From Zygnema cylindricum (taxonomy: Eukaryota > Streptophyta > Zygnematophyceae > Zygnematales > Zygnemataceae), in assembly GCA_037447655.1 (NCBI GenBank), contig JBBHKE010002052.1:563185-627184 (forward strand): a stretch of 64,000 bases of DNA, read 5' to 3'. Positions 1 through 11,544 of this stretch are shown piece by piece. Each line of letters begins with the position of its first letter. Within the stretch, counting starts at the first letter, position 1. The notes under the pieces were generated by a model. The model searched no databases. It was not told where the DNA came from and saw only the letters and a program-made list of their open reading frames with translations. A program made the translations under genes and the position numbers.

Positions 1-232
1 TCGAACGGTCAGAGATTCCGATATATCGGTCTGGGACCAACAAATTCCATATCGGCGATAACTTAAAAAATATATAGTATGCATACAATAGCACTTTATA
101 ACATACTGTATTATATATCACGATGATTTATGTTGGTCGCGGTACGATATATCGAGGACTTTGTTCGATCGATATTCAATATATCGAATATCGAAATTAT
201 CGCGATATGGGACTACCCGATACCCAACACTA
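1..232. mobile_element. hAT-type non-autonomous element, right end
   Basis: This is the right end of an element whose left part lies outside the window. It ends in TACCCAACACTA, the reverse complement of the TAGTGTTGGGTA that starts the better preserved copies at 22867 and 44736. The interior is rich in CGATATATCG-type palindromes, as in those copies. No coding capacity is visible. The next element begins at 233, directly against its last two bases (TA). Confidence 0.7.
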
Positions 233-873
233 CACCGCGAATCGTAATTAGAGTAATGAAAAAATTAGAGTAAAAAAACATAAAAAAACAATTAGAGTAA
301 CTGACGCTAATTTATGTGATAGAGCGTTTTCAACTATGAAGTTTACTCTAATTTATTTAGTTATTCTATATTGGGTTATGTCGGCGATAATTATGTGCGC
401 GATAATTATGAACACTAAATTACGTAGACGTACAAAATGTGTCAGTTCGGTATAGTATTGACGTCATTTTGACGCTAATAATATTTGTCGCATTGAATGT
501 CAGTTAATGTTCACACTGACGACGATGATGTCGACAGACGAGAGTTATGCGAACCGCTTTTTTTTGATGTGATTGATTTTTTAGTTTAGTGCGATTTCAC
601 GTGCGAGCGCGATTCTATTAAATCATTATTTGTACCTTTTTATTTATAAAAGTACAATTTTGCACGGTCAGACGTCGTCCGTACTCCACACTATTTAAAA
701 ATAACCTATATTAAAAAATTTTACGCTAATTAAACCTCACCTAAATTAGAATAATGAAAAAATTAGAGTCGATTACTCTATTTGATGTGATAGAGTCGAA
801 CTATTTGATGTGATAGAGTCGAAATTTCGAGCGACCGAATTAGAGTAATTTACTCTAATTACGATTCGCGGTG
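233..873. mobile_element. TA-flanked MITE (Tc1/mariner-like)
   Basis: Begins CACCGCGAATCGTAATTAG and ends with the reverse complement, with TA on each side (231-232 and 874-875). Close copies lie at 18326-18940 and 56669-57184. The copy at 18326 sits in a sequence whose uninterrupted version survives near 3735, which proves the TA target duplication for the family. The left TA here is also the last two bases of the hAT end before it. No transposase is encoded, so assignment to Tc1/mariner rests on the TA target alone. Confidence 0.75.
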
Positions 874-884
874 TAGTTGCTATA

Positions 885-2716
885 CACCGCAAATTCGCTA
901 TTAGCGTATTGAACGCTAATTCGGTCTCGCTTTTTTTTTTCCAAATTCTTAAATAGCATAACTGCATAAATTATTATGTTTTTTCCTTTATGCCATTTAG
1001 GGTTTTTTGTCCAATTAGCGTAAAAACGAAAGTGTGATGTCATTTTAATAGTGTGATGTACGGTAAGTGTCAGACCGTACAAAATTGTACCTTTTTAAGT
1101 GAAAATGTATAATTAATGAGTTTTAGTAACCGCGGACGCATGAGAATATGTGCTCTAAAAAGGGGATGAAATTCGGCTGCCAAATATCACGTTCGCACAC
1201 ATTCGTCCAACAACCACGTTTCGACTATGTGAACGTACGATTTATGTACGATTTGTCAGATTTTATACAAGTACCTATACTAATGTAAGCATGTTTGCGA
1301 CCGACATATCTTTTTTTCAAAGACCCAAATTGGCATTAGGGTGACGTTCTATCAAGCGAAAAGTGGGGAAGTTTACAGAAATCCGCGACTCTCCGTACCA
1401 AATCGTACCGCCTATTTTTTTTTATACGAAAAACAACATTACAGAGAATCTTGTCAATTCTCTCCGAAGGTCTTGGAGGTAATACTAGTTGTCGGATGTT
1501 CATCTACGAAGAATTTGCTTCATTTTTCTCTGTAACTGTCAACCCACCTCGAAGAGGTGGGTTGGCATATACAGAAAAAAAAAAACGTGACACGCTGGAC
1601 GATGAAGTTACGTGTCATGATGGAAGACCAACGAAAAATCTTAAGATTTGCACATGCCACGCGCTTTCCAAAATACAACCGAAAATAAAAACAAAATTTC
1701 GTAACATTCCTTCGTCACGCTATTTTTGGTAACTTTTGTTTGTCACAAAATTTCTCTCAAATGACTTTAATTATGTTCGAAAAACAAAAACCCTAAAAAA
1801 TGAGCTGGCGTACGGACAGGCGTCTACAAAATGTATAAAAGTTTTGTCGTATGATTAATTCGTACGCAGATACATGGTACGAAAGTGAAGATTTGAAGTT
1901 AAGTTTGTCGGTACTAAAAATCTCAAAGATATTCAATATCGGATCGTAGCTTGCGTGGCGCCAGTCAATTTAAAACACGTGGCTTACAAACTCTACGTGA
2001 TGGAACATTGACTCAATCGACCCGGTCTGTAGAGTTGGCCGTACGATTACATAAACGTCTGATGGAACTTCACCCTTAGTAAACAATTAGATTGTATGTT
2101 TTTTACTTTTTATTTTCAAATTCCTAATTAGCGTAAATCACTGTACTTATTCCTATACGCTAAAAAACCTATACGCTAATACCGATTGGCTGTGTAACTC
2201 CACACAGCCAATCGCTATTAGCGTATAGGTTTCTTTAACGTATTACACAACCAATCGCTATTTGCATACATGTTTCTTTAGCGTATAGGAATAATTACAG
2301 TGATTTACGCTAATTAGGAATTTGAAAACTAGAAAAAAAAACATACATTCTAATTGTTTACTAATGCTAATTTGGGTCTTTGAAAAAAACATATGTCGGT
2401 CGCAAACATGCTTACAATAATATAGGTACTTGTAAAGAATATGACAAATTGTACATAAATCGTACGTTCACACAGTTGAAACGCGGTTGTTGGACGAATA
2501 TGTGAGAACGTGATATTTGACAGCCTTTTCATCCTTTTTTTAGAGCGCATATTCTCATGCGTCCGCAGTTACTAAAACTCATTAACTATACTTTTTCACT
2601 TAAAAAGGTACGATTTTGTGTGGTCTGACACTGACCGTACATAACACTATTTAAAAGGCAACGTACTTTCGTTTTGTATGGTACTTGGAAAAAAACTCAA
2701 ATGGCGTAAAGAAAAA
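885..2716. repeat. Large foldback element (long inverted repeat)
   Basis: Two arms are reverse complements. The left arm is about 970-1338 continued at 2079-2160, and the right arm about 2280-2716. A small palindrome at 2170-2230 (CGCTAATACCGATTGGCTGTG and its inverse) lies at the centre. The left edge at 885 starts CACCGCAAATTCGC after TA, like the TA-MITE family. The right arm stops abruptly at about 2716, where another repeat begins. A Harbinger-type MITE interrupts the left arm only. No coding region was recognised. Confidence 0.7.
1339..2075. mobile_element. PIF/Harbinger-type MITE, 737 bp
   Basis: Starts GGGTGACGTTCTATCA, ends GATGGAACTTCACCC, and is flanked by TTA on both sides (1336-1338 and 2076-2078). 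The opposite arm of the surrounding foldback, near 2358-2365, has the same sequence with a single TTA and no insertion, so it serves as an empty site. An internal palindrome CCCACCTCGAAGAGGTGGG lies near 1544. Other copies form the split element 19517-38887. The three-base TTA target and TIR type fit PIF/Harbinger. It is non-autonomous. Confidence 0.8.
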
Positions 2717-4291
2717 AACAGAATAAGGGCACTTTCCCATGTGATAAAGTTACAGTTATTTTATGTTGTTTTCCTCTATAACTTGGAAAAAAACGAGAAA
2801 TACCGCAGCCGTACCAAAAAATTGAAATTACCACCGTACAAATTGCGTTAGCTTGAAACTTCAACTGTACTGCAGTTTATCGTCTAACGCGATGTAGTTT
2901 GTCGTCTAGCGCGTTCCGACCCACTTCCGCGTCCTTCTAGCTCGTCTTCAAACTTTAAATAAAATCACCTCGCGAGGTGATTTTAAATATAGTTTCAGGA
3001 CGTGAGCGAATAGGCATATGATTCCGCACGCGTCGGAGGTTTTGACAATTTTTATGTGCGGAGTACCAAAAAAAAAACCCACCGCACGTTTCCAACCTGT
3101 GCGTGACTTTTTTCCGTGCAGGGGCCGTGGAGGGGTCTCGATCAACGGACGCCATTTCGCAAAAGTGAAGTATGTGAAAGCGCCTCTCTCTCTCTTCCTC
3201 TCCCACCACCACGTTTATCTCACAGTTCTTGCAAAGAAAAACGTCAATAATGGTATAAAATAAAAGATATATGAAAACGATTTCTTTTTACTATCTTTGG
3301 GAGTATTTTGATGGCAAGTAGAGCATAGTTCAAAAGTAGGTTTTTTTATGGTTGGCCTTTGGTAGGTGCACAAAACTTTGCACAAAACTCGCGCAACGTA
3401 GGCATACTGTATGTGTGTGCGTCGTGCACACTCCTGTACAAACGTCCGAATTTGACGTAAGATCAAAGTACAGCGTACGCCGCCAGACGAAATTTTTTAG
3501 CGAACTGACACGGCGTAGGATGACATTCCGGGGGAAAAGGCACCAACGGGGTTGGTCCGTAGGTTTTGGTATTTTTTTTGGCAGTGTGGTATTTTTTTTT
3601 TTTCGTCCCATACTGCCTTGTTGGTCAATTTGAGGCTTTATTTAGTGTGGCCTTCAAAATTGAAGACGCTAATATGACAGATTGTCCTTTTGTAAGTTGT
3701 GTTATGGGCTTTTCATGTGATCTTTTTAAAATCGCCTACTTTGATCAGCGATCGTCCGATCGTCCGAATCTGACGGTTTAAGTAAAAAGTTCCTCAAAAC
3801 TCCCAGAATTTTTTTTTTACTTGTCGTTTAATTCTCTATCGATCGATGTGCAACTCAACCATGTCCCTATTTTATTTCATTTTGCGGCCAATACAATATG
3901 GGTCTTAAGGGCATATTGCATGTTTTGCGTACAATAGGCATATTGTATGGGCGTACGGTCACCTACTTTTGAACTATGAAGTAGAGTGAGAAAAAATAAA
4001 AAATACAATCGGGAAACCTTGGCGAAAAAGTTTTAGAATTTGTGACGTAGGCGCTGTCATAGTGGAGCGTGACGTTCGTGACGTCATAATGTCACAAACC
4101 CTAAACATCTCCAATGCCTCCACGATGTGGCGTACAGACATTGCGAAGTGACAATGTGGCGTACAGACATTGCGAAGTGACAGAAACCGTACAGCGTGCG
4201 GGTGAACGTCTGAAATTGAAGCCGAGTGGATTTGTCACATGTTTCGTTACATCTCTACGGTTGTCACTTTTTGAAGTAACAAGTTATTTAC
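2717..4291. repeat. Dispersed repeat, copy A (interrupted by a hAT MITE)
   Basis: This segment is similar in order and sequence to 4292-4985 (copy B, shorter), 43775-44455 and 55862-57250. Shared landmarks are a start near TTTCCCATGTGATAAAGTTA, a run with CCGTACC and CGACCCACTT, and the palindrome AATCACCTCGCGAGGTGATT (about 2962). Other landmarks are a CT-rich patch near 3183 and ACGTCATAATGTCACAAACC near 4083. A 29-30-bp tandem duplication lies at about 4126-4182. Terminal repeats and TSD were not resolved, so the superfamily is unknown. Confidence 0.55.
3324..3978. mobile_element. hAT-type MITE, 655 bp, TIR CATAGTTCAAAAGTAGG
   Basis: Begins CATAGTTCAAAAGTAGG, ends CCTACTTTTGAACTATG, and is flanked by a perfect 8-bp duplication AAGTAGAG (3316-3323 and 3979-3986). 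The related repeat at 55862-57250 has the host sequence uninterrupted near 56402, which confirms a simple insertion. A second copy is at 18116-19038. The 8-bp TSD and terminal CA fit hAT. Only short spurious reading frames lie inside. Confidence 0.85.
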
Positions 4292-4985
4292 GCTTAGGGT
4301 ATTTTCGCATGTGCTAAAGTTACAGCTATTCTCTGTCGTTTTCCTCCATAACTTAGAAAAAAACGAGAAAATCCGCAGCCGTACCAAAAAATAGAAATTC
4401 CCACCGTACAAGTTGCGTTACCCCGAAACTTTATACGTACAGTGGTTTGTCGTCTAGCGTGATATAATTTGTCGTTTAGCGCATTTCGACCCACTTTCGC
4501 GTCCTTTCAACACATGTTCAAACTTTACATCAAATCACCTCGCGAGGTGATTTGAAATAAAGTCCAATGCGGTAAGCGAATAGGCAGACACTGTCGCACG
4601 TGCCTGCAGTTTTTTGCAATTTTTGTGCGCGGAGCCTGTGCATACTGTTTTCCGTACGCTGGTTTTCGTACAGGGGCCGTCTCTTTCAAAACACGTGTCT
4701 TCACACATACCGCGAATGTATAAAAATGGCCACCTGTCGGCATGTGGGAAGACGATAAACGAAACCGCAAATTCTGTGCGACAGCGAAACGTATTTTAGG
4801 GTTTCGACACGTCGACAATGTGGCGTACGGACATTATGAAGTCACAAAAATTGTACAGCGTGCGGAGAAACGCCTCAAATTGAAGGCGAGTGGAAGTTTC
4901 GCCTCATTTAATGTACCACTGCCATCTGTCACAATTCTTCGTACACGTCTACGTAAGTCACTTTTTTAAGTGACAAGTTATTTGC
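4292..4985. repeat. Dispersed repeat, copy B
   Basis: This is a tandem neighbour of copy A in the same orientation. It carries the same landmarks (GCATGTGCTAAAGTTACAG near 4307, AATCACCTCGCGAGGTGATT near 4535, GTGGCGTACGGACATT near 4819) but lacks the hAT insertion and several internal segments. The ends are approximate. It is noncoding. Confidence 0.5.
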
Positions 4986-5072
4986 GTTTACATCGGAATG
5001 CTCTGAAAGGTGTACGGAGAATCTTCGTTAAAAAAAAAGTACAAAATTTTCATTTTTTTTGGTTTTTTGTTT

Positions 5073-5215
5073 GACCGACCGTAACTGACCGTTTTTTTTT
5101 TCTTGGTGAGTCAACCGACCGTAACCGCCCGACCCCCAAAATTTGGCAACCGAATCCGTGTCGGATTCGGCGCGGGCGGTCGGGTAACGGTCGGTCACGG
5201 TTTCGGTTGACCGTT
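5073..5215. repeat. Imperfect inverted repeat (hairpin)
   Basis: Repeats of GACCGACCGTAAC and CCGCCCGACC on the left face GGTCGGGTAACGGTCGGTC on the right, closing on the hairpin CCGAATCCGTGTCGGATTCGG at about 5151-5171. It is unusually GC-rich for this AT-rich surrounding. It could be a remnant of a small element. No gene was recognised. Confidence 0.5.
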
Positions 5216-6694
5216 TGCGACCTCTGCTCCGTGACGATATAACACCGCGATACTAATCGTATGATACATCAAACTCAGATATCGCCTTTTGCGTAGCGAT
5301 CTTTTGAATCCTGGTATTTATATACCAGTCCATCAAAAACAACTCAAGGCGTCAACACTCAACACTACAGTGCAGTACCAACGGCAAACAAAACATATAC
5401 GAAACCTAAAATCAAAATGAAGTAACAAACGCACAAACTGAATTTAAACAAAAAATGACAAGAAGAAGGAACGAAGTACTGAAACAAGAACTGGCAAGAA
5501 CAAACTTAGGCAGGAATTCAACATTTAAGGACTGTGGTCAAGAAAATTTTACAACTTATAAGTATTTAAGTTCAATCATTCTTAAAGTCGGTCTAATATC
5601 AGGATACTGTCTCCACATTGCATTTTTTTTGGATTCAATTTAAAAGACTTAGTTTGTCCTTTTTAAAATAATGTTGATTGACTTCTCTTTTTTTTTCTTC
5701 CATTCTCCTAAAATTATGACCTAAGTTTTTGACCTACGTTTTTTTATTTTTATTTTACGGAAATGGAAACATTCATGAATGAAGCGCCATCTATGTCACG
5801 TCCAATCACTCCCTCTCGTCTTGTGACACGTGTCACACGCATTCTAACACACCATGTGAACACTATCAGGTTTGTTTTTCTATCTATTTTTCTTTATTTT
5901 ATTAAGATGCTTAAAAAATATAACTATTCTTTTGTGTAATTTGTTAATTTGGAATTATTTTAAAACTGTTGCCCTCGCAGAAGTGAGGAAGAGGGGGAAG
6001 CTAGAGGAGAAAGGAGAGAGAATAAGAAGGAATAAAGAGAAAAGAGAGGGAGAGGGAGAGGAAGAGGAAGAGGGAGGGGGAGGGGGAGAGGGAGGGGGAA
6101 AGGGAGACGGAGGGGAAGGGGGAGAATAAGAAGGAACAAGAGATTTTAAAGGCAATAAAACAGGAAATAGGAGAAGGTAGACGATATCCTCGACGATTGC
6201 TTCGTCTTCTTCCAATTGTTCCCATGGTCCCCTTGTTGGAACTATGAAGCAAATCCCTTTCTATAGCTTATGAGTGAGTTGTTAATTAGATAACCCAATA
6301 TACTTCGTTTTGACAAGGGAGTAAAACGCATGCTCCAAGCTGGTATGTACAAAAATAATAAAATAAAATTGCCTACTTGGTTGCGTGTTGTCCAGCTATG
6401 TATTCATTCGTTGATATATTCGTTTTACTGTAGTCCACACAATTAGTTGTGTTGAGATCTAAACATGGGTTTTTGATGAATTATCACGGTCCGTGTCAAT
6501 TACAATAGACAGTGTACCTTCTTATCAATGTTGAAATTTGTTTTTGTTTGTTGTTGTTTTTTTTTTCCTTTCCATAGTTGATGTTGACTCTATTTTTCTT
6601 GCTTTTTAATCCTTTGGAAAGCCACGATTCGTGTAGAAATAGGTTATATTTTCGTTTGACCCCTTTTTTCTACTCTGGCACAAACAAAACATAA
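5216..6694. other. Gene-free stretch upstream of GAA1
   Basis: No supported gene. The frames here are short and low in complexity. The last part (about 6250-6694) must hold the GAA1 promoter and 5' leader, but I cannot place a TATA box or start site with confidence. A purine-rich tract (5978-6131) is listed separately. Confidence 0.5.
5978..6131 (+). repeat. Purine (GA/GGA) microsatellite tract
   Basis: About 150 bases almost wholly of A and G on the + strand, moving from GAGGAAGAGG to GGGAGAGGGAGG units. It lies about 560 bases upstream of the GAA1 start codon. It gives rise to long glycine/glutamate or serine/proline frames that are artefacts. Such tracts can form triplex structures; any effect on GAA1 is speculation. 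Confidence 0.8.
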
Positions 6695-9600
6695 ATGGAA
6701 AAAAAAAGGAAAAGAAAAGAGAAAAGAAAGAATAAAAAGTTCTTTACATTGGTGTCGCCTTGTCGCAGTGTAATGATCTACATGACAAGCCTCATTCTTG
6801 TTCTTTTCTTCCCTATTCTGGCTAAGGAAACATATGTGGATGAAAACGCAATTTTGCCTGGTACGTCTAATTGGGTCCAAAGAGGTTTTTTGGGATATGT
6901 GACTTCAACAATTTTAAAGGTTCTGGCCTCCAATATCTCTCTTTCATCTTTTGGACTCAGGGAAATACCTTAAATTCAGGCCCACCTAGTTACAGCTGAG
7001 GATTTGGTGACATATTGCTCTTGACTTTTTTTATTTTTCATTTTTTTGTCTGCAGGATCTGCTGCCCCAGCTTTCGGGCAGCAGGAAGCAATTGATGTGG
7101 AAGGTTTGGCTGCAGAAGTACAAACGGCCGTCAGAAAATCCAAGGATGGTTACAGGTGTTTAAAAATAACCCACCTACCACCATTAATGTGTTTGCAAAT
7201 AAAGTCTATTGGTCTATTTATATAAGCTTTTTCATTCACATCCACTTGTTTTAATGCCTGAGACAGGATCAGATGAATCCGATCCATTATGCGTCGGAGT
7301 TTTTCGTTTGCCGGATCGTTACTTGATCTAATATTTCAGCCTGATAATTTTTTTGTTCAAGGCCTTTAAAAGTGTCTTCTTTTAGAGTTTTCTTTTTTGC
7401 CGTTTTATGTTCAGGGCAGTCCGTAATTGGCTGGAAGGACACCTGGCAGCGATGCAAACTGACCTCTATTTCCATGCATTTAAAGCGAATGTACCGTTAA
7501 TTTCGTCGGTTAATCAGAAGTTGCCACCTGGCTTGAGCCAAACTGAAGATTGGGCAGTCAATGTTGTCAGTATTGTGAGAACCCAAAGAGGAGTTGGAGA
7601 CGAATCGATGGTGCTTGTTACTCATTTCAAATTGGACGTAGAGAATAATGAGGGAGGAAGTCACAAATCGAAACAAGTACTTTCCAAGTCCGATGCTTTT
7701 GCATTAGGGTTAGGGATGTCAATGGTTCGAATACTAAGCGAGTCAAAGTGGCTTGCAAGAGACGTGATTTGGGTGGTTGCTGATGCAAGATTTGGTGCTG
7801 ATGTAGCTGTTTCTCGTTGGTTGAAGGAGTATCATGAGCCAAAAGAGGGAGAGAAGGAAAGTCTAGACGTTTTTCCAAAAACGAGAGGCACAGTTAATGA
7901 GGTGATGCCTGGAATGTTAGACGAGGCTGATAAGAGCTTGTGGGAGTTTCAGAGAGGAGGAATGATCATAGGGGCAATTGTGTTTGAAGTTGACCAGAAT
8001 TGGCGGGCAGGAGGACTTGAAACTTTTCAGCTTCGGTCAGAAGGGCCAAATGGGCAATTGCCAAACATGGATTTGATTGCGCTTGTCGAAAAATCTTTTT
8101 TGTGGCAAGAGCATTTGAATGGAGAATTAGATAAATGGGAAGGAATAGAATATTTTTGGTTGATTCAATGGCTTGGATCAGTTGTCGACTTCGTTTCCGA
8201 GGACGTTCTGACGCGTTTGAACCCCGCATGGAAATTGAAGATTACGGGGAAAGATTTTTGTTCTCAAGCATCGGCTCTTTTGAAATTTATGACCAATCAG
8301 GTGAGAGGAACCAAAAGAAAAAACACAGAATGCCAATGCCAAATATTGCTATCTATAGACACGTGTTGTGCATACATACGTGTGTCTTATTTCTGATGTA
8401 CAAATTCTAAAACCTAAAAAATTTCAACCATGTGCTTGTAAGTTCAAACCAAAGTCTTCAAATGTTTAGTTGAAAGCGTAGAGCTTAAACGGATGGAGCT
8501 TATGTTGAAACCCCTAACTCTTGATCCAAACTCTTCAGGTTATCTCTAGTTTTTAACCCGTGTCCATCCCTACAGAAACACATTGTGCGCTGTTTAGTCC
8601 AATTTCCCGTTTTCTGTTAATCGCACCAGTCAAAGGAGTGGACAGCATGCTTCCACATCCCAAGTGTTGCTGGTTTTTCGTGTTATACTAAAATTTTCTT
8701 AATGCTTATGAACAGTGTAGTTTTATCTTTAGTTGTAAACTTTACTTTGTCTATAAACTCAAGACAAACCCTCATTTTCACCTTCATTCTAAACTAATTT
8801 TAATCTTAATCCTAGTTTTAATCTTAATCCTAAACTGGTTTCTGTCTTTATCCTGACCTGGGTTTAGTCTTTTTCATGAATTGCTTTTTGTCTTAATCCT
8901 AAACTTATTTTAGTTCTTAATCCTGAACCGGTTTTAGTCCTGATCTAAACTGGTTAGCTTGTTTTTATCTTAATCCTATGCCTGAAGTAAACTAGTTTTA
9001 ATTGTAATCCTAAACTGTGTTGGTCTTGTTCCTAAACCGGTTTTATTCTTAACGCTAACCTAATTTTAGTTGTGATCTGAAGCTGGTTAATTGGTTTTTG
9101 TCTCAACCCTAAACCTAAACTAGTATAACTTTTCATCTAAACTATAGTACCCGTCACTATTGGAGTTAATCACTCTAATCAGTGTTAATAACATTATTTA
9201 GTTAAGTGGCCCATAATCAGCCTCGTCGTGAAACATAATTTAGTGTAGCTAATTCTATTTAGGCGTTAACGCTAATAATTCACCAACTCTAATAGCGATG
9301 GTTGGTGTAGTTTTATACTAAATCGTAAACTTTGTTGGAGTTTCACAAGTCAGGCATTGGGTGTCTCCAATGGAGCTCACGGACCGTTTCGGAATTTTCA
9401 AATCGATGCCGTTTCTGTGAGAGCGATAGCTACTGGTCCAACAGCTCCGTCTCGGGCAGCGCAAAATTTTTTGTCTGACCGGGATGCCCGGTTAAGAGCA
9501 ACTTATAAGTTAGGCAGGTGGGTTTTTCTTGCCACCTCTATTCGGTGTTTGAAACGCTTTACGGAGTGTAATTTTTATGTTTTATATTTTTTTTATAGTC

Positions 9601-10751
9601 TTAATGATATTTTATTTTTTTGAAATTCATCAGTACAGACGTTGATGGAACTTTTGTCATTTATTTGTTTTGTGTATTCATTTTGTTTCTCTCGTCTCAA
9701 TCTCAGGGCTTTGGAATCTTCCTTTCGGTGTCTTAACAACCTTCTCGAAAAACTTCATCATTCTTTCTTCTTCTATCTCATGTCTTCTCCTTCTCAATTC
9801 ATCCCTATCAGCTCTTACATCCTCGCATTTTTCCTCTTTCTTGTCCCTCATCTCCTCCAAGCAACATCCCTCTGTTTCCCACTTGCCGCCTCTGAATGTA
9901 CTATACCCCCCTCCACTGTTCACAAATTACACAATCCAAAAGTCGATTCAAAATCCAATTCAAAATCCGATTCAAAAGAAGAGTCAAAAGTAAATTCAAT
10001 TTTTAATTCAAACTGGGACTCAAAATTGTCGACGGATTCTTTACCGCTTTTGGAGGGTCCTTGGGTGAAAGCTATAGGTGCAGTAGGAGTTGTCCATTTA
10101 TGGGGAGTGGTAGTAGCCATGGCTCCTCCTATGGTTTCTTTTTTGACTACAAAAGTTGGGAAAATGATCACACTCGAACCGAAGGTTTGCGCCACTTTAA
10201 TTTGGTTTGTATATGCGGCATTGAGCCTTTGGATTTCTCTTATCCTTCTTGGAAGTTGGGTTGCGGAGAACGATCAAGTCGAGAAAATTGGAGTACATAG
10301 AGATATGAAAGAGAGTATCGAAGCGGAAAAAGAAAAGGAGTCCATCGTTTCGAGTATGGCGAGAGATAGTGGTTTGAATTGGAAAATGGAAAAAGTAGTT
10401 ATGTTGGGAGTATTGGTGGTGGCTTTAGGGGCGCTATCATGTTTTAGTTTTTCATTAGCTCTCATTTCGGAGATTGTTCTCGTGCCGATCATTTTTGTGA
10501 TTCGACCGATGTCAAAACCATTTTGTGGGAGAGACAAATTTGTAAAAGTGGTTAGTTGGGGAATTGTTCCAAGTATTTTAGGAATTAGCATTTGGTTGTT
10601 TGTTTCAAAAAGTGAGTACTTGAATTCCTTTTGGAAGTTGGTAGAAACTCATTATTCTTTAGGTACGGCTTTGTACCACCATTTAACGGTAGTTGTTTTG
10701 CCTTGTCTTGTAACTTGCATACGACTCCTCTTATATTCACAAAAGAGTTGA
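6695..10751 (+). CDS. GAA1: GPI-transamidase subunit GAA1 (GPAA1), 5 exons
   Basis: GAA1 is an ER-membrane subunit of the GPI transamidase, which attaches preformed GPI anchors to proteins. Proposed exons are 6695-6860, 7056-7155, 7415-8300, 9354-9517 and 9707-10751. All introns are GT-AG, phases agree, and 786 codons result. An in-frame stop lies just before the chosen ATG. A lysine/arginine-rich N-terminus precedes one membrane segment (residues about 26-43) and the family-typical YVDENAILPG stretch. A lumenal M28-peptidase-like domain follows, with LARDVIWVVADARFG and GVSNGAHGPFRNFQIDAV. Exon 5 opens with SLNNLLEK-like RCLNNLLEKLHHSFFFYL and encodes about six further hydrophobic segments. 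Length is somewhat above the roughly 620 residues of human GPAA1. Intron 3 carries a degenerate minisatellite and a MITE remnant. Identification is confident; exact splice sites are my reading. Confidence 0.88.
8780..9135 (+). repeat. Degenerate minisatellite in GAA1 intron 3
   Basis: About fifteen imperfect units resembling TTTTAGTCTTAATCCTAAACTGG follow one another. Unit length varies between about 18 and 30 bases. The tract lies wholly within the intron between exons 3 and 4 of GAA1. Confidence 0.65.
9150..9307. mobile_element. Small TA-flanked MITE remnant in GAA1 intron 3
   Basis: Lies between TA dinucleotides (9148-9149 and 9308-9309). The ends CCCGTCACTATTGGAGTTA and CTAATAGCGATGGTTGGTG are diverged relatives of the CACCGNGAATCGCTATTAG family ends. 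The interior matches the fragment at 63902-64000 (shared AAGTGGCC and TAATTCTA landmarks). It ends about 46 bases before the exon 4 acceptor. Confidence 0.55.
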
Positions 10752-11544
10752 AATTAGATTTTCTGTACAAGTTTTTGTAAAAGATTAGTAGGAAAATTTT
10801 ACTTTCTGGTTTAAACATGTGTTTAAGATATGTAGGAGGCGAGCTTTGTTCAAGTGTACTCCCAATTGATTGGATGTTATGACAATTTTGGAAGCACAAC
10901 TCATTGAGTTCTTAAATACTGTTAGAGCCAAAAGCCATAGTTTTTGGCATGTTAAGAAAAATCTTCCGAGAATGTGAAATTTGTCTTGAATAACATGTTT
11001 TAGTTCTTGCACATTACTTGGAATGTCGGTGACACAACTGTTGCCCGGAAAATGAATTGTTGGCCATACATCTCGTTATAACGAGCGTTGTGTGGGAACA
11101 AGTTGCATCTTCTCTTTACCACGACATAGCGTTAGTTTATGCAAACATTTTTTGCTTGGAGATCAACAACGGTAAAAAAGAGCTCTAAAAGAGCTATAGC
11201 AATGTAAAATATCGCAGTCGTAGTAAAATATTGGAATCAAGTTGTCCATCTAGTTTGTTAATCGTTCAGACCGAAGTTTGAGGTATATAAAGCTCTACAA
11301 CATTTGGGGATAAATGTTGGTGTTATGCTCATACATTCTTTATTATGCTTGAAAAATAATGTTTTAAGCATTTCATAAAATGAATATTCATTTAAGTAAC
11401 AATTTTCTCATCGCTCTTTAGTATATATCATGGATGTGCATTGTACAGATCATACAATCCATGATTTAGTGGAAAGAAATAACTATTTTATTAGTGCTCT
11501 TCTTACAATTATAAAATTCTCAAACATTTTTGGGGGGCAGCTGC
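10752..11544. other. GAA1 downstream region, no gene seen
   Basis: This follows the GAA1 stop and must include its 3' untranslated region. No further reading frame with family resemblance and no clear repeat was seen. AT-rich. Confidence 0.45.

Noticed and set aside
3018-3633. Overlapping frames of 80-93 codons on both strands.
   Set aside because: They cross the border between the dispersed repeat and the hAT MITE and have no domain; treated as noise.
5872-6252. Glu/Gly-rich and Ser/Pro-rich frames on both strands.
   Set aside because: They are translations of a purine microsatellite tract with no domain.
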